From assembly GCA_037179385.1 (NCBI GenBank), contig CM074193.1, positions 8,143,547 through 8,207,546 of the forward strand: 64,000 nt of DNA, given 5' to 3'. Below, one piece after another: positions 38,330 through 51,100 of the stretch (position 1 is the stretch's first letter; each line of letters starts with the position of its first letter). The notes beneath the pieces were generated by a model that did no database searches, was not told the origin of the DNA, and worked only from the letters and a program-made list of their open reading frames with translations. The DNA is from Holothuria scabra. Taxonomy: Eukaryota; Echinodermata; Holothuroidea; Aspidochirotida; Holothuriidae. The position numbers were made by a program, and so were the translations under genes.

Positions 38330-39948
38330 ACAAAAAAAATTCACATTATTCTTTTTGTGGTTCCCTCCCGGCCAAATACTATAATAACAAGTTGTGTGAC
38401 CAAATACAAAATATTACAGGACCGCAGTGACGCGATTCAGGCGAATCTTGAGCGGACAAAATAATTGTAAGGATAGGGGGGGGGGGGGGTTTGGTGGACT
38501 AAAATATATCCACATTCTTTTTTTTTTACAATGAGGCTGTGGCATTGGGGAAATAAATAGGGAACATCAGTTTAAGCAAAACGAGAGAGAACAAGTGGCG
38601 TGCCCTGATTGATAGGTGACACCCAGGGTTAATTACCGCCTCTTTTAGTTCACTGAATGAGTGTCATCTTGGTGTGGGGATTAAGGGTGCCGTAGGGATA
38701 CATGGAAGGTACCGGTTCCTGTGCTATCAGAGATTATGCGAACTGATTTATCAGTATCACTGTCATATTGTCATTCCTAGCTAAAGGTCCTTTTGAAGCA
38801 GGCGAACGCAACGCATTAAAATATATAAAATTTTCATACCCGCAAGATCCATGGACGTCACCAAGGGAGGGGGGAGTTGCGAACGACCCTCCTGTGCTTT
38901 TTTACATAAACGTTGAAAGTATGTACCAAAAGTCGAAAAAGGATTTCTTCTGCCATTGAAAAGTGTAAATTTCTTTTGAAATGTTAAATGCCTAATCTCG
39001 CTGCACTGCATGTAGATCGAGTCTCCCAGATGACTATTTTAACCCCTTAATTTTTGTAAAGAGCCGTCCGATGGCAAGTCCTATTGGATGTATGTAGCTA
39101 CACCTTTCCATAGTATTATGATCATATATCTAATAGTGCTTTTCAGGAAATACCTTTAAAATATGTTTTTTAACAGAACAACCATTTTTATTGAAACCAT
39201 ATTAGAGCGATATGTTCATCTCTTGAATTCTGTTCATTTTGGGTGAGTAAACTGCTTCATGTCATACGCTCATTATACATAAATACTAAAACGAAAGTGC
39301 AACTGCGGGATATTTCAAATTGACTTAAAATCTCAATGAAGTGGTGGTACCGATATTTAAGGGATAAGTCGCATTTATAATAAATAATAAACCGTTTAGA
39401 CTCCAAGTTGGCAAAATAAGGGTCGAGGCGAAGTCGAGTCCATTATGTTGGTAATTTGGAGTCAAGACGGCTTATGAGACAGTAATGATCAGACAAATGT
39501 GGTTTATTCCTACCACTGAAAATGTGTGAAAAACTTTACCTTTATCACTTTCTTTACGTTTATTGACCGTGAGCAGTGAAACAACAGATCTCTGCTCAAC
39601 CAATCAGAATGCAGGATTACCAACAATGGACGGTAGAGCTGGGAGCATTGAAAATTAACTTCCTTTTTCCATGCATACGTATCAAACTGAGTGATGACTA
39701 AATCATTTTTCTAAGTCTCAGCTAACTTCTTTTGTTTTTCCCCCAGTTGTTGCTGGGCGTTTTCAATTTTTTACCTTTCCATTTCCTCTTTTCAATGGAA
39801 TAAATGACACTATTTTCTAGGTCTTGAAGGAGAATGGTTGAAGATAACAACCAAGTGCATTGGTAAAATCGCATTGTGCACAAATTACTGTTCTGTTTTA
39901 CAGAGCCTGATATCTTAAGTAGTGCGCTGTTCATTGCAGATTTGCAGT
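38330..39948. other. intergenic, no gene seen
   Basis: G13 run at 38477. Degenerate sequence. A block at 39365-39640 (GTCGAGGCGAAGTCGAGTC, CCAATCAGAATGCAGGATTA) resembles 54835-55040 in DTHD1 intron 3, so it is a further dispersed repeat pair. Confidence 0.45.
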
Positions 39949-40150
39949 AGCGTAACCAGACTTTTTCAGTTGGGGTCTGAGGAGGGGGGGGGGGGGCAAA
40001 GGTTGATGTCGGGGGGAGGGGGGGGAGAAGCAGGACTAACACTTTCTAAGCGGAGCGCCATCATTGGTCGGCGCATAGTGTACAGAGAAAATTTTGGCTA
40101 AAAATGCCTCTCAGATTGCGGAAATGGAACTTCTCAGTGTCTTCGGCCCT
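39949..40150. mobile_element. truncated hAT-like element end
   Basis: CAGTAGCGTAACCAGACTTT resembles the CAGTGGCGTAGC terminus, followed by G-rich sequence and the GCGGAGCGCCATCATTGG motif (40050-40083) known from the element at 29783. Confidence 0.55.
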
Positions 40151-40383
40151 GTTAATTTCAGCTAAATATCCCTTATTTTTTGAAACACATGGTTGGAAAT
40201 TTATACTTCCACTATGAATGTTTACTACATGCCAAAGAGGGACCTGTTTGACAGCTAGAGTCTAAATAGGGTGGTCGAAAAGGTTCTCCACTGCGTCAAA
40301 GCGTCGTTTGTTCCTTCGTTTATTGCACCAGCTGGCCATTCAACTGTTTTATACTTGGAAATAGTCTTACCATGCATGCCTTA

Positions 40384-40692
40384 GAGGCCAATTTCTCTCA
40401 CCCCAAACAGTACCAATGCTCCTAACCTTCTTACTTAAGCCCCTTCCGCAATTGTCTGAAATTCATCCTCATCCAGACACAATCTCAGCCTGGTTTATCG
40501 CTTCAGGGTGAGTATGTATGTAATCAAAACACTCTCGGCGCAGTTAACGCTGTGCAATACAAGCTTTGGTGTGTTGCACTGTTTTGCTATGCACTGTTTG
40601 AATTAGCAGTCAATCAAAATGCCGAGCCAATTGAGTCAGAGTTTCTGTTACCCCACACAAGAAGTGCAGTTTGGGGTCCGAGGATTGGTCCT
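40384..40692. mobile_element. family B MITE
   Basis: Starts AGGCCAATTTCTCTCACCCC and ends GTCCGAGGATTGGTCCT; flanks TTAG/TTGA are decayed TTAA. The interior is close to 22786-23082 (CATCCTCATCCAGACACAAT, CAGTCAATCAAAATGC). Confidence 0.75.
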
Positions 40693-41153
40693 TTGATTTA
40701 AACTACGAAAATCTAAAATCTGCACATCAATTATGTTTAATTAATCACACACATGTCAAGAAAAACAAATGCAAAATTTCTCAATTGAATGACTCATGGT
40801 TTTTATTTGTATAAAGTTTGATTTATGCCTAATCAAAATCACGATTTGCCACTCTAAGTTCCCATTGAAATTGCTATTGTATAGAGACCTTAAGGGGGGG
40901 GGGGGGATTTGCTTGCTTTTAAAATCAACTGTATGCTTTTACTCTCTTGTTTTGGTTTTGACTTTTGCCCAGTAAAGAAATAAAACCAGGGCTATTTCTT
41001 TCTGTTTTAAGAAAAAATATATTAGTAGGAACAAAACAAAGAAAATTTTAGTAACTACTGTACAATATCTTGACTCATTTGTAAAACTTCTTCTCCCACC
41101 CTACCCCACACAGCACACACATGCGTAAAAGATGTCTATGGCTACGCTAGCTA

Positions 41154-41342
41154 CAATCCTCGACAAAAATACATGGGACCAGGGAGTTCCAAGTCCCTGA
41201 TGGGACAAACCCCGATCCCGTATCAAGGTTGAAGTTTCAGGACGCCTTGGGCTGCCACAAGATGGAATGGGGGCGTGATGGGGGATAATGATCCGTTCAT
41301 TGCCTGTTTTGCTTGTTTTTCCCACCTTTTTGTCGAGGATTG
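41154..41342. mobile_element. short MITE with 16-bp terminal inverted repeats
   Basis: CAATCCTCGACAAAAA at the left and TTTTTGTCGAGGATTG at the right are perfect inverse copies. 189 bp. Target duplication not clear. Confidence 0.72.
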
Positions 41343-41480
41343 TTGCCTTATACAAGTTAATTGTCAATTTCTTGTGTTTAGAGACGCACAGAAAAATTAA
41401 TGAATGAAAATGGTTAGGCGGTGGCATTATCTAATACTACGCATGCAGTCCCTTGTTTCAAATTTGAATTTTAGGCGTTC

Positions 41481-41615
41481 TTAACCCTTTACCGTCGTGC
41501 TCAATTCGGGGCATATTTGCGGACGTAGCGCTCCCCACAGCAGCTTCCGTAGGCTATTGACCCCGTGACCTTAAACTATTGTCTCTCTCGTTGTTGTGAC
41601 CGAATTTTCAAGTGA
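41481..41615. mobile_element. family A MITE, half copy, inverted
   Basis: TTAACCCTTTACCGTCGTGC then TCAATTCGGGGCATATTTGC is the reverse complement of the right half of the copies at 1361 and 5191, ending near CCGAATTTTC. Confidence 0.7.
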
Positions 41616-41797
41616 CATAAGTGACATACATGACATACATAATGCCAGAGGAACAATGTTTATCAGGACTCGGACGCAAAAAGTCTGGGGAGTCTGAACA
41701 ACATCGGGGGGGGGGGGGCTAGGCCCCGCCCTAGGCACTCTATGGCCAAGCGAATGACTTCAAAGTATCTGCGGTCTTTAACCCTACCCCTTCTTAC

Positions 41798-41828
41798 CAG
41801 GGAGGTGTAACTAGATCACACCTCCCTG
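41798..41828. repeat. perfect 11-bp hairpin
   Basis: CAGGGAGGTGT and ACACCTCCCTG separated by 9 bases. Possibly the centre of a decayed fold-back repeat; not called a terminator because the setting is eukaryotic. Confidence 0.7.
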
Positions 41829-42838
41829 TTCGCACAAAGATGCTACCCCTCTAATTACAAGACAGGATATCCGTTAAGAACGCATAATGAGGAAGTTAGA
41901 CCACCGTTGCCATGCATTTACCAATAAAAGAGTTGTCTACGAAGGAACCTAGTGAATATCCACACAAAAAATTAAATAAATCTTATGCAAGCGATTTGTC
42001 AGGTCTTTGGGGTTTTCACTTAGCCTACAACTGAGAGTTTCCACAGTTTAGCATTTTCATTAGTATGCCACCTTTGGGTAATTGTGGGCTCGGAATCTCT
42101 GCAAGTGCCCTGTACACACATCGCAAAACCGGCCGGCCCTTACGGCAAAACCAGGATAATACTGAGTTGAGTTTGAGTTTATTTCCACAGTTTAAATACA
42201 AAATGATACAACATTTAAACAAGGCGGTGGAGGAGGACTGAGAAAGTAAAGCTTATGATAGTAGACCCCTTTACAAAAAGAAAAAAACAAAAAACAAAAC
42301 CAAAAACAAATAAAAAAAAAAAACCCGAATCACAGTCCCATACACACATAATATGGACGACGAACAATACCATGGAGGCATTATTTTTTTCCCGCCAGTC
42401 GTTCCTTTAGCCCGCATGGGTACAGTGCACCCGGACCGAAGTACAAAGACGACAGAAAATAGCTCTGTTGTGCCTGACCACCCTAAGGTGGAATTAAAAT
42501 GAAACCACACGGAAAAAACTAGAGTAGAGAACAAGTGAGAACGAATTACCCTAAAAGTTATAGTGGTGCCCAATTTGACTGGCATTGTTCTGTTAAGATC
42601 GCCCAAAATGTGGGTTCGTTATTAATTCAAAACTCTGCATGCGAAAAAAGTGCATTATTTCATTTTTATCGTATTAAAGTTGTGAACATATAGAGGGTCC
42701 CGGTCCCACGAGAATGCCATCCTTGCAAGTAACGTACCCAACCCAACCATAGCCCCACCTTATAGAAATAAATTATTTGACCTTTTCGTTGCTTTGAAGC
42801 CCCTGTGACAATTTGCCCCCGGCTAATCGGAAGTATGG

Positions 42839-43235
<397 letters not shown>

Positions 43236-43964
43236 CCGAAGAAACCCGCCGACCGTCGAGATGGCACTTATCAACTTCCGTACAGCCGTTATTTGGTTCG
43301 CTCCCCAGCGCAGCGTTATCGTTCGCTGTCCACTGAGTAGGTTGCTGTGAGTTGTATTGGTACGTATTCGTGCATCTTTGTTCGGAGTGTGAACTCTCTG
43401 CACTTACGTGCGTGTATAGTGTCCGTATGCGTCACGGACCATTTCCGCTAGCATCAGACCAAAAAAACCGAGTGCGTAACCAGATTTTTCTGTCCTAGGA
43501 CAGCTTCCCAAAAAAACTACGTCACCGGTACTGGGCTAAAATTTTTGACACAATTACGAACTATATCCTTGACGATTACGCATTAGTTTATACTTTATAA
43601 ATAATATATGACATTTGTATGAGATAGAAGGCTGGGATACTTCGCCCAGATTAAGCCTACTTTTTATTCATGTCATATCGAATAACGTTATTTTTGGAAA
43701 ATTGAAGACCATGCTTTGGAAATGTTTGGGGGGAGGGGGCAAGTGCCCCCTCCGTGCCCGTATGGCGAGCCGCTAATGAGCATACGGGTATACAAGGTCA
43801 TGAGTACGGATGTGGGAACCTGGTCATGAGTATAACGAGTCTGAATTTTAAAGTTAATCATGATATGACTACAGGTACCAGGCCATGGATTTGGATCCTC
43901 TGGCACCAATTCATGTGTAATGGTATGATATTTTCACTGATGAGTGCATGGTAATGTAAATGTA

Positions 43965-44363
43965 ATGTAATGTAAATAATACTTAATATAGCGCACTCCA
44001 GAACCAAAGGTTTTCTGAGGCGCTTTACAATAAAAAGAGAATTTACTAAGTACCAAATGCTTCCTTAAACAGGTGCGTTTTCAACCTAGCTTTAAATATT
44101 GAAATACTTGAACTACGTTTAATGCTGTCTGGAAGGGCATTCCACAACTTAGGACCATAAACGGAGAAAGATCTGTCAGCAAATGTGGAATTACGTGTGA
44201 AGGGCACAGTAAGGGATATTGACTCCTGGTTTCTAGATCGTAATCTGTACTTTGATTCAGGGACTTCACGCAGTAAATTCTTTAAGTACTGTGGAGCGTC
44301 ACCATTGAGAGATTTGAATACTAAAGATAGTACCTTATGCTTAATACGTTGTGGTTGTGAGTA
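43965..44363 (-). mobile_element. 5'-truncated LINE, intact last stretch of ORF2
   Basis: The minus strand is open from at least 44363 to the stop at 44048-44046: QRIKHKVLSLVFKSLNGDAP, LRSRNQESISLTVPFTRN, FADRSFSVYGPKLWNALPDS, then SISIFKARLKTHLFKEAFGT and stop. This is the C-terminus of an L2/CR1-like reverse transcriptase. The 3' tail ends in TTACATTACATT-type microsatellite. No stop or shift across about 105 codons, so it is a relatively recent insertion. Confidence 0.8.
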
Positions 44364-45024
44364 CAGGGACAGTACACAGCTAGCTATCAGTGTGCATGGG
44401 CCTGGTATGGTACGGTATGTGTCTAGGCGGTGAGGTCAGGTCCTTGGTCATGAATGTTGATTCCATTCGTGAGTATCAATACCAAGTCACATCGTATTCA
44501 AATATGGGTGTATAAGTCTAAACTGGAAGATAAGTAATGGACAAGCGGATATGCAGGATCTGACCAGATGGGTATGTACAGGGCTACAGGCAGGCCTTGT
44601 ACCGTTTTTCATGTAGTACGGTAACTATATAGACATCAGTCATTATGAGTACAAGACTGGTCAGGTCTACACTTGGTCCAGAGTTTGGCGGCAACATGAT
44701 ATGATCATCATACTTTATTTATGGAGCCGAATGTTCTAAATATGTAAAAAAATGTATAAATATACAATCACTGGAATGCTAGTGGTAGTGGTACTAGCTC
44801 TTCTCTGAGGGCCCCAATTTTTATAGTCATTTGAACATTTGCACAAATATCATTATAAGACTTGTGAAGCAATAGAGATTCCCAACTGTTATGTATTTAT
44901 TAGAACTCAGACACTAAAAAGATTCTAGCGTCCAATTCACTCGAAATTTCCTCGAAATTACACCAATGCGATTTCCTCGAAATTATACCAATGCGAGTAG
45001 TGTAGTACATATAGGCTCATGTTA
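44364..45024. other. intergenic, degenerate repeats
   Basis: Words such as GGTCATGAGTA recur here and at 43795-43840, so the LINE may have inserted into a low-complexity repeat. TGCGATTTCCTCGAAATTA is duplicated in tandem at about 44940-44995. Confidence 0.5.
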
Positions 45025-45286
45025 CACTCTAAAAACACCTTGGTTAAATTTAACCAGGATTGGGGTCAATAATTTTCCATACATTCCCTGGTTAAAACAA
45101 CGCGGAAATCATGATCGAAATTGATATTTTCTTTGTTAAATTAACGACTGGCTAGAAATCCTGCTAAGAATTTAACATTTTCCTGGTTAAATTTCTTTTT
45201 TTCTTTTTAACCAGGAAATGTATGGTGAATTATTGACCCCATCCTGGTTAAATTAGCCAGGATTTAACCAGGATGTTTTTAGAGTG
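45025..45286. mobile_element. Tc1/mariner-type MITE, TA-flanked
   Basis: TA, CACTCTAAAAACACC at the left; GGATGTTTTTAGAGTG, TA at the right. Inner inverted blocks TTGGGGTCAATAATT and GAATTATTGACCCCA, and CTGGTTAAA words on both sides. 262 bp. Confidence 0.8.
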
Positions 45287-45288
45287 TA

Positions 45289-47378
45289 CGTTCATGTTTA
45301 CTTGGTATGCGTGGCACAGCCTATATGTTCATATAATGCAATTAAAGTAATCAAACAAGTTTCTCGTTTGACTATGACGAGAGTTTGCGGACGGAGGGTT
45401 TACTTAAAGGTACAATTAAAGTTTGACAGAGAGTAGTTAACCTTTTTTCAGTGTTCCAGAACGTCGCTTTCCCTCTCTGAACTTGACTGATTGTTCCAGA
45501 GGCCACGGAGCCAATTTTGAAGTGCGGGGGCAAATCATCGAAGCGGCCCAATATGTCCAATAAAATAAATGCAGTTTAAGGCGGCTCAAAATGCAGTTAA
45601 AGGCGGCCTAAACTGCCTACAGCAAAAAAAAAAAAAAAAAGTGCGGGAGCTGAATCCCCGGAGACGGAGGGGGGGGGGGGGACTAGGGGTCCCTGTGTTT
45701 ACAGAATATAAAAACATTGAAGAGGTCTTTCAGGTTAAGAAACGTTAAGGATGTGGTTATAACTGTTGAATGAAAATTTTTGAATATTTGTTGGGTAAAA
45801 AAAATTAGTACAGATGTAAGATCAAACGACTGCTATCAAGTCCCCGACTGAACAACCTCAAGTACACTGTAGTCAAACAAAACTTTAGACCGTGATCATG
45901 GGTAGTTTCTCTTTGTTAGTTTCAAGTCAATGTACAAATGTGATGCCGAATTAGAGGGAAATATTGCTTTTCTTTTACAAGAAAATTTCATCCTTTTTAA
46001 CCAATATCCATTGACACAGAGTGATACATGATTAAAAAAAATAATGCAGTATGATGGTCATCTTTTCAAGAAATAAGTTTCCAACGGATTGAAATTCAGT
46101 TAGGCCTATTTGTTACTTAAGATTAATTAGTTCACCCAAACTTTCAACATTTCCGAAAAGCAGGTTGCATAGCTCTTCTTGTTCACAATATTTTGAGGAG
46201 ATGAAGCTATTGCTGTGGTGTATGGTTGACAATAAATGGTACGTTTGATGATGTCTTGAGCTATTTTCTTTGAACGCTCTGTTAAAACATTTTAAACGCA
46301 GAATTTCCGTTTAAAGTTATGAAAATAAGTGTAAAACAGACTCTGAATGCCCCTCTAACGCCACTTTGATACGTTCAGTTTTGATGTTTGGTTTGTTCAA
46401 CTAAATAGCCGCCAGGCTGGACCCAACTTAGGTTCTCTCGAATTGAATTTTATCACAAATACAACCCCTTCTCCTATGCAAGCGTCACGTGGGTCGGCCG
46501 TTGCTATGTGGACCCCTTTGTTCACCCTCATCTGTGGACCGTTTGACCTCCAGCTAAAATGCAGGATTGAGTGAATGCCCTCCTATCATTTGTCCTTTCA
46601 TCCTTCCCATTTACAAGACTTGCCTTCAATCGATCGAGGCTTTTCATCTGGGCCTTGTCGCGTCAGTGAGCCCAAATAGTCGGCTTCCTTTAGATTTGTT
46701 TTTTCTCATAAGATCTGATTCATTGCTGGACACAATCAATATGATTCTCTCCTTCAGATGAGAGGTACAGTATGTAGTTATCTTTTCATCTGTTTTGATT
46801 ATAGAGTGTTGGAAGGGGAGTTGGCTATCTCGACGGAATCTAAGCAGTAACCCGTCTTACAGTAAAGGCTTTGAACGATATAAGACACTTGTGGAGAGGA
46901 AAACCTTTCTTATCTTAAGCTTAAGAATTTTCTATTTTCGTTTGAGGCATTTTATGTGTACATACGGGTAGGTTTTCAAACTTGATTCACACACACCAAT
47001 TTTACATTGACATTGTCAATTCAGCTTTCGCATTGCACGAAAAGATTGTTTTGAATTGACTACACAACAGCTGTTGCCTATTCATTGGAGCTATGACAGA
47101 AAATATTCCCAGAACAATCCCATCGTCCGCGTAATTTAAATTAAAATTGACGTAGGACTTCGCAAAATCAGGCAACAACTACTGTCGTACTCAGCAACGA
47201 AGCGCGGGAAATCCCAAATGTGTTACATTTTCACTTTACATATTAAACTTGGACTACCTTTGTCGTGGATTTATTTATATTCCTGGACTTTTCAGACTAT
47301 TCGGCAAAGAGGGTCACTACTGAAGCTCAAGGAAAGTACTGACGATTCATCTCTGTTCTTGGGAACGAATAACCAATC
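45289..47378. other. intergenic sequence upstream of DTHD1
   Basis: A17 at 45625 and a G12 run at 45670. No coding motifs. 47100-47360 is the likely promoter/5' UTR area of DTHD1, but no core promoter element was recognised. Confidence 0.45.
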
Positions 47379-47393
47379 ATGGTGAGATATTGA
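47379..47393 (+). promoter_or_regulatory. possible upstream ORF or 5' UTR splice donor of DTHD1
   Basis: ATGGTGAGATATTGA is a four-codon upstream ORF; its ATG|GTGAGA also looks like a splice donor. It lies 66 bases before the chosen DTHD1 start. Which one it is, if either, cannot be decided from sequence. Confidence 0.3.
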
Positions 47394-47458
47394 AGTGATC
47401 TTCTTAAACTGGTATTTCAAGTAGGTCGACTTATAACTTGTTATCTTGATAAAGTTAC

Positions 47459-48104
47459 ATGATGGAAACTAAAGAAAAGCAATGCAATCGTCATCAACAT
47501 AACGAAAATATCGCCGACGATTCAAGTCCTGCTACTAAAAGCAAATCCCTGGAAAATGGACAAAAAACCTTTGCTGAAGTGGTAAAGGGTAAGGAGGACT
47601 CAAAGGACCAGTCTCTTCTAGAAAATGGCGAGGGTGGTGTTAAGGCGAAGAAGGACGAGAGGAACAGGGCCAGGAAGGGGAAAGGGGCTGGAAACAGGCG
47701 ACCACGAGACACATCAACCCCGATGTCTATTCACTCCGTTGGAGGTTCTTTGCCAGATAGGCCTAAGACAGGGGCGCACAAGACAAAAGATAATCACATG
47801 GAGGAAAATCAAACTGTATCGAGTCGAGAAGATGTAGCTCTTTCAGAATTTGTACAGAATCTTGAAGAAGAGAAAAGTAAACTTGAAAATGATGCAGCCG
47901 TCGATATCTCGAGTTTACAGATGCTTCTTTCCAATCTTTCTTTGGCTCTGGATGATCGACATGCCGAGAGTATGAAACTTTGCGGGGACGCTGAGGACGT
48001 TAGGGAGAAGTTAGAGGCAGTGAGGAAGATACTACAAGATCAAATAAACAGAGGGGAAGAAAATGGTGAAGGAGGAAAGGACAGAGGCTCACGGAATATA
48101 AAAG
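47459..48104 (+). CDS. DTHD1: DTHD1 exon 1
   Basis: 215 codons plus G before donor GTAAGA. Lys/Glu-rich; ends in a predicted helix (ISSLQMLLSNLSLALDDRHA, then DVREKLEAVRKILQDQI). The second ATG immediately follows the first. Joining to exon 2 relies on phase and on continuing coiled-coil character, so this link is less certain than the C-terminal ones. Confidence 0.75.
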
Positions 48105-51100
48105 GTAAGAAAAATGAAATAGGATGTATGACATTACTATAGGTCTCTGAATATGGTATAAAATATACGTGACCCACGGGGGACCGTATGACGAAACTTT
48201 TTGTTTGATATTCATTTTCTTGGATGATCACTATTTGGAATGTCATCTGGGTGCACTCATCATTTCGGTCCGTGATAGTCTGCCGGTTACAATTGCGGAT
48301 GGGGTAGACCTTACTGTACTTCTTAAAAAAAAAAACCTTTCACGAGAATGCGCCCATGCTTACCAACCCGACGGAGAGTGACAATTTTTTAAGTGTTTGT
48401 ACAGATCTTGTCTGAAACCTATCTTGAAGATTAGTCTCCTAATTTTTACTTCTATGCCTCCTTGCTCATAGAGTTTAGTGATGCTCAGTGCAACAAATTA
48501 CACTGAAATGGTTTACTATGAAGTAATTATCTGGCAGTGAAACGATTCACTCGGTCATTGTTACATACTATACGTACCGTGACAATGTTCTCAATCATAT
48601 ATTTGCCCGATTCATTTCGCCTCACTACCATTACTCCCCAAGGGAAAAATATTTTCCTCCTTAAGCACCTATCATTTGGTCCCTAAATTTTGTTCAAAAT
48701 TCGAAATCCGTACCATAGTCAAAGGAACAATAAACTTTCGTTAAAGAGGGACTTCATAAATAAATAAATTAAAAATATGCCAAAATACAAAAACGAAACA
48801 TTGAGTCAGAACCAATAATGATAATGTCTAACAATACTGGGCTCTATTGGTTTCAAGCATTTTAACAATTATCGAACTCTACCCACCTAAAGATTAAATT
48901 CGAATATAATAGTGTGGGAAATTTTAATCTACTAGTTATTTCCAAAATTATTTCCAAAAAATACATTTCGGAAACAACAATAAGGGTGTCCCGGTCAATA
49001 ACATGTACAATTTTTGGTAAGGAGGTGAGTGGCCCTCTATGTATAACTATAAGAATTCTAAAAAATACTATGCTTACACAATTTTGGTCAAAACTTTCTT
49101 GACGGGATAACAAAAAGATATAAAGATGCTCACAAACGGGTTTAAAAACTTGCAAAGTTTACACAAGAATATTACGCCCTCTATTTTGCAAGTCCTCAAG
49201 CGGACAAGTTTACTCACTGTTTGTAACCCAAAGATCAAAGTCAGCTAAAGTACACCCTGACTGTGTGATAGCCACCCACTTATGGATAGCCATAATCAGC
49301 CTTAGCATAAACATAATCGCATAATCGTTAAGACAAGGTGACTGTACAGTCAGAAAACAGTGTGACGTGTATTTTGATTCTATACAAGAGTATAACTCTA
49401 AACAACCGAATCGTCTGATCTTACCAAAAACCTCTGATGTTATTAGTACTAATATGAATGACGTAAGAATTCGTAGGACATGAGCTGACCATTGAAATCT
49501 GGTGAGTATCTGTTGTTAAAGTCATTTGAATCTACTACGATAGGTTTTGACTGACTGCATGTCATCCAAATCCCCAAAATTATTCAAGCTAAAAAAGCAA
49601 TTGATATACTTAAAAATAATGTGAGACAAAATCAAGTTTCGCAGTCAAAAGGCGGTGTGTACAAAACTTGATGATAACCCTCATGTTCACACAAAATTTA
49701 AGGAGACTTTCTTTTCATTTACTTTAAAAAAGGCTCACTCACTGTCATTGTACAGTGATGTGACGTTTCACAACAGTTTATCTTATACAGCGAGAAACGA
49801 TTGAATTAAATTTAACTCTATCAATTAAAAGCCGATTCCGACGGCCTATATATTTTAAAACATTTAATGCTCACGTCCTTCTCTCAGGTTTAATTCCTCT
49901 GATAACCCTATTTATCTTTCTAGCATTTTTTCATCTTTAACAAAAGAGACGTATTGAAGAGTAAGGTAGTCATTAGATGAGCAGTGTATAGTTAGCAGGT
50001 TAGTTAGATGGAGTTTTACGGCCCAGTTTCCAACCAATTGGTTAAAGTCGATGTATCGATGTATAGTGTACATGACAACCTCATTAATTTAATCGCCAAC
50101 AGGGAATAGTGAGAGAGTACCATGAAACAGCATATGAAGAGTACAGTATGTAAGGGTCGGGTTAGGGTTCTTCGAGGTCAGGATTTGAGACATTTGTTAC
50201 ACAGAATGAGATATTAGAACTGTTTCATATGGGTACCACAGACCTGTTCATGAAATGAATCATTCATTTATAGTATGATTTTTCCAAAAAATAAAATAAA
50301 TAACACTCTAGATTTTCCATAACATAGGCTTACCATATCAATTTACGCTCACTAAACAGATTGGTGAGCGTTGTGTTCTCATGGCAACGTTATTTGATCA
50401 TCCGATTTACATTATTTGATAAAAGTCAGTGTATAAACAACTAGAACCTATCCTTATAACTGTGTGTAAATATCCACAGCCTGTTGGTATGTTTATTCTT
50501 TTACCTAACGGTCGTCTGAAATGTTTACTTTTGTCAGGAACAAAACTTGAAAGCTTGGTCATTGAGCATGTCACAAAAACACACTGGCCTTCTGGTTTAA
50601 TTTTACCTACTGTACCAGCCTCTACATTCAATTGTAAGCAAAATTTCTGCAATGCTAAGTAGTAAGCTGTATTTACAAGATCAATCCCCTCTAAGTGCTT
50701 ACTGTCATGATTCATGAAGTAGTCCTCAACATAAACAAACACAGACTATTTCGAGCTCGGGTTTGAATAGCTTTCGGAACATTTTAATTCGTTGACATTT
50801 TTTTTTCAAAGTGACCCTTCACTACACCTTGCAAGTTTTAAAAGATTTTATGAGAAGGATCACTTCTTATCAAGTCATGGTTTTGTTATGTAGGAATCAT
50901 TTCATATATGTAGTGCTACTTCGTAAGTCATCTTCATTATCCGCATATACAGCTATTGGTTAGGTGAAGCATTATGCAATATACTCGAGGGTTGGGTACC
51001 AAGGGGGACTTAGCATAATTTCATCAAAAGGATCCGTCAGTTTGGGAGGAAATTTGTTGTTAAACACAACACTTAACACAGATTACAATTAGAAGGCGCA

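Noticed and set aside
41798..41828. Rho-independent terminator
   Set aside because: Hairpin without a following T run and in a eukaryotic genome.
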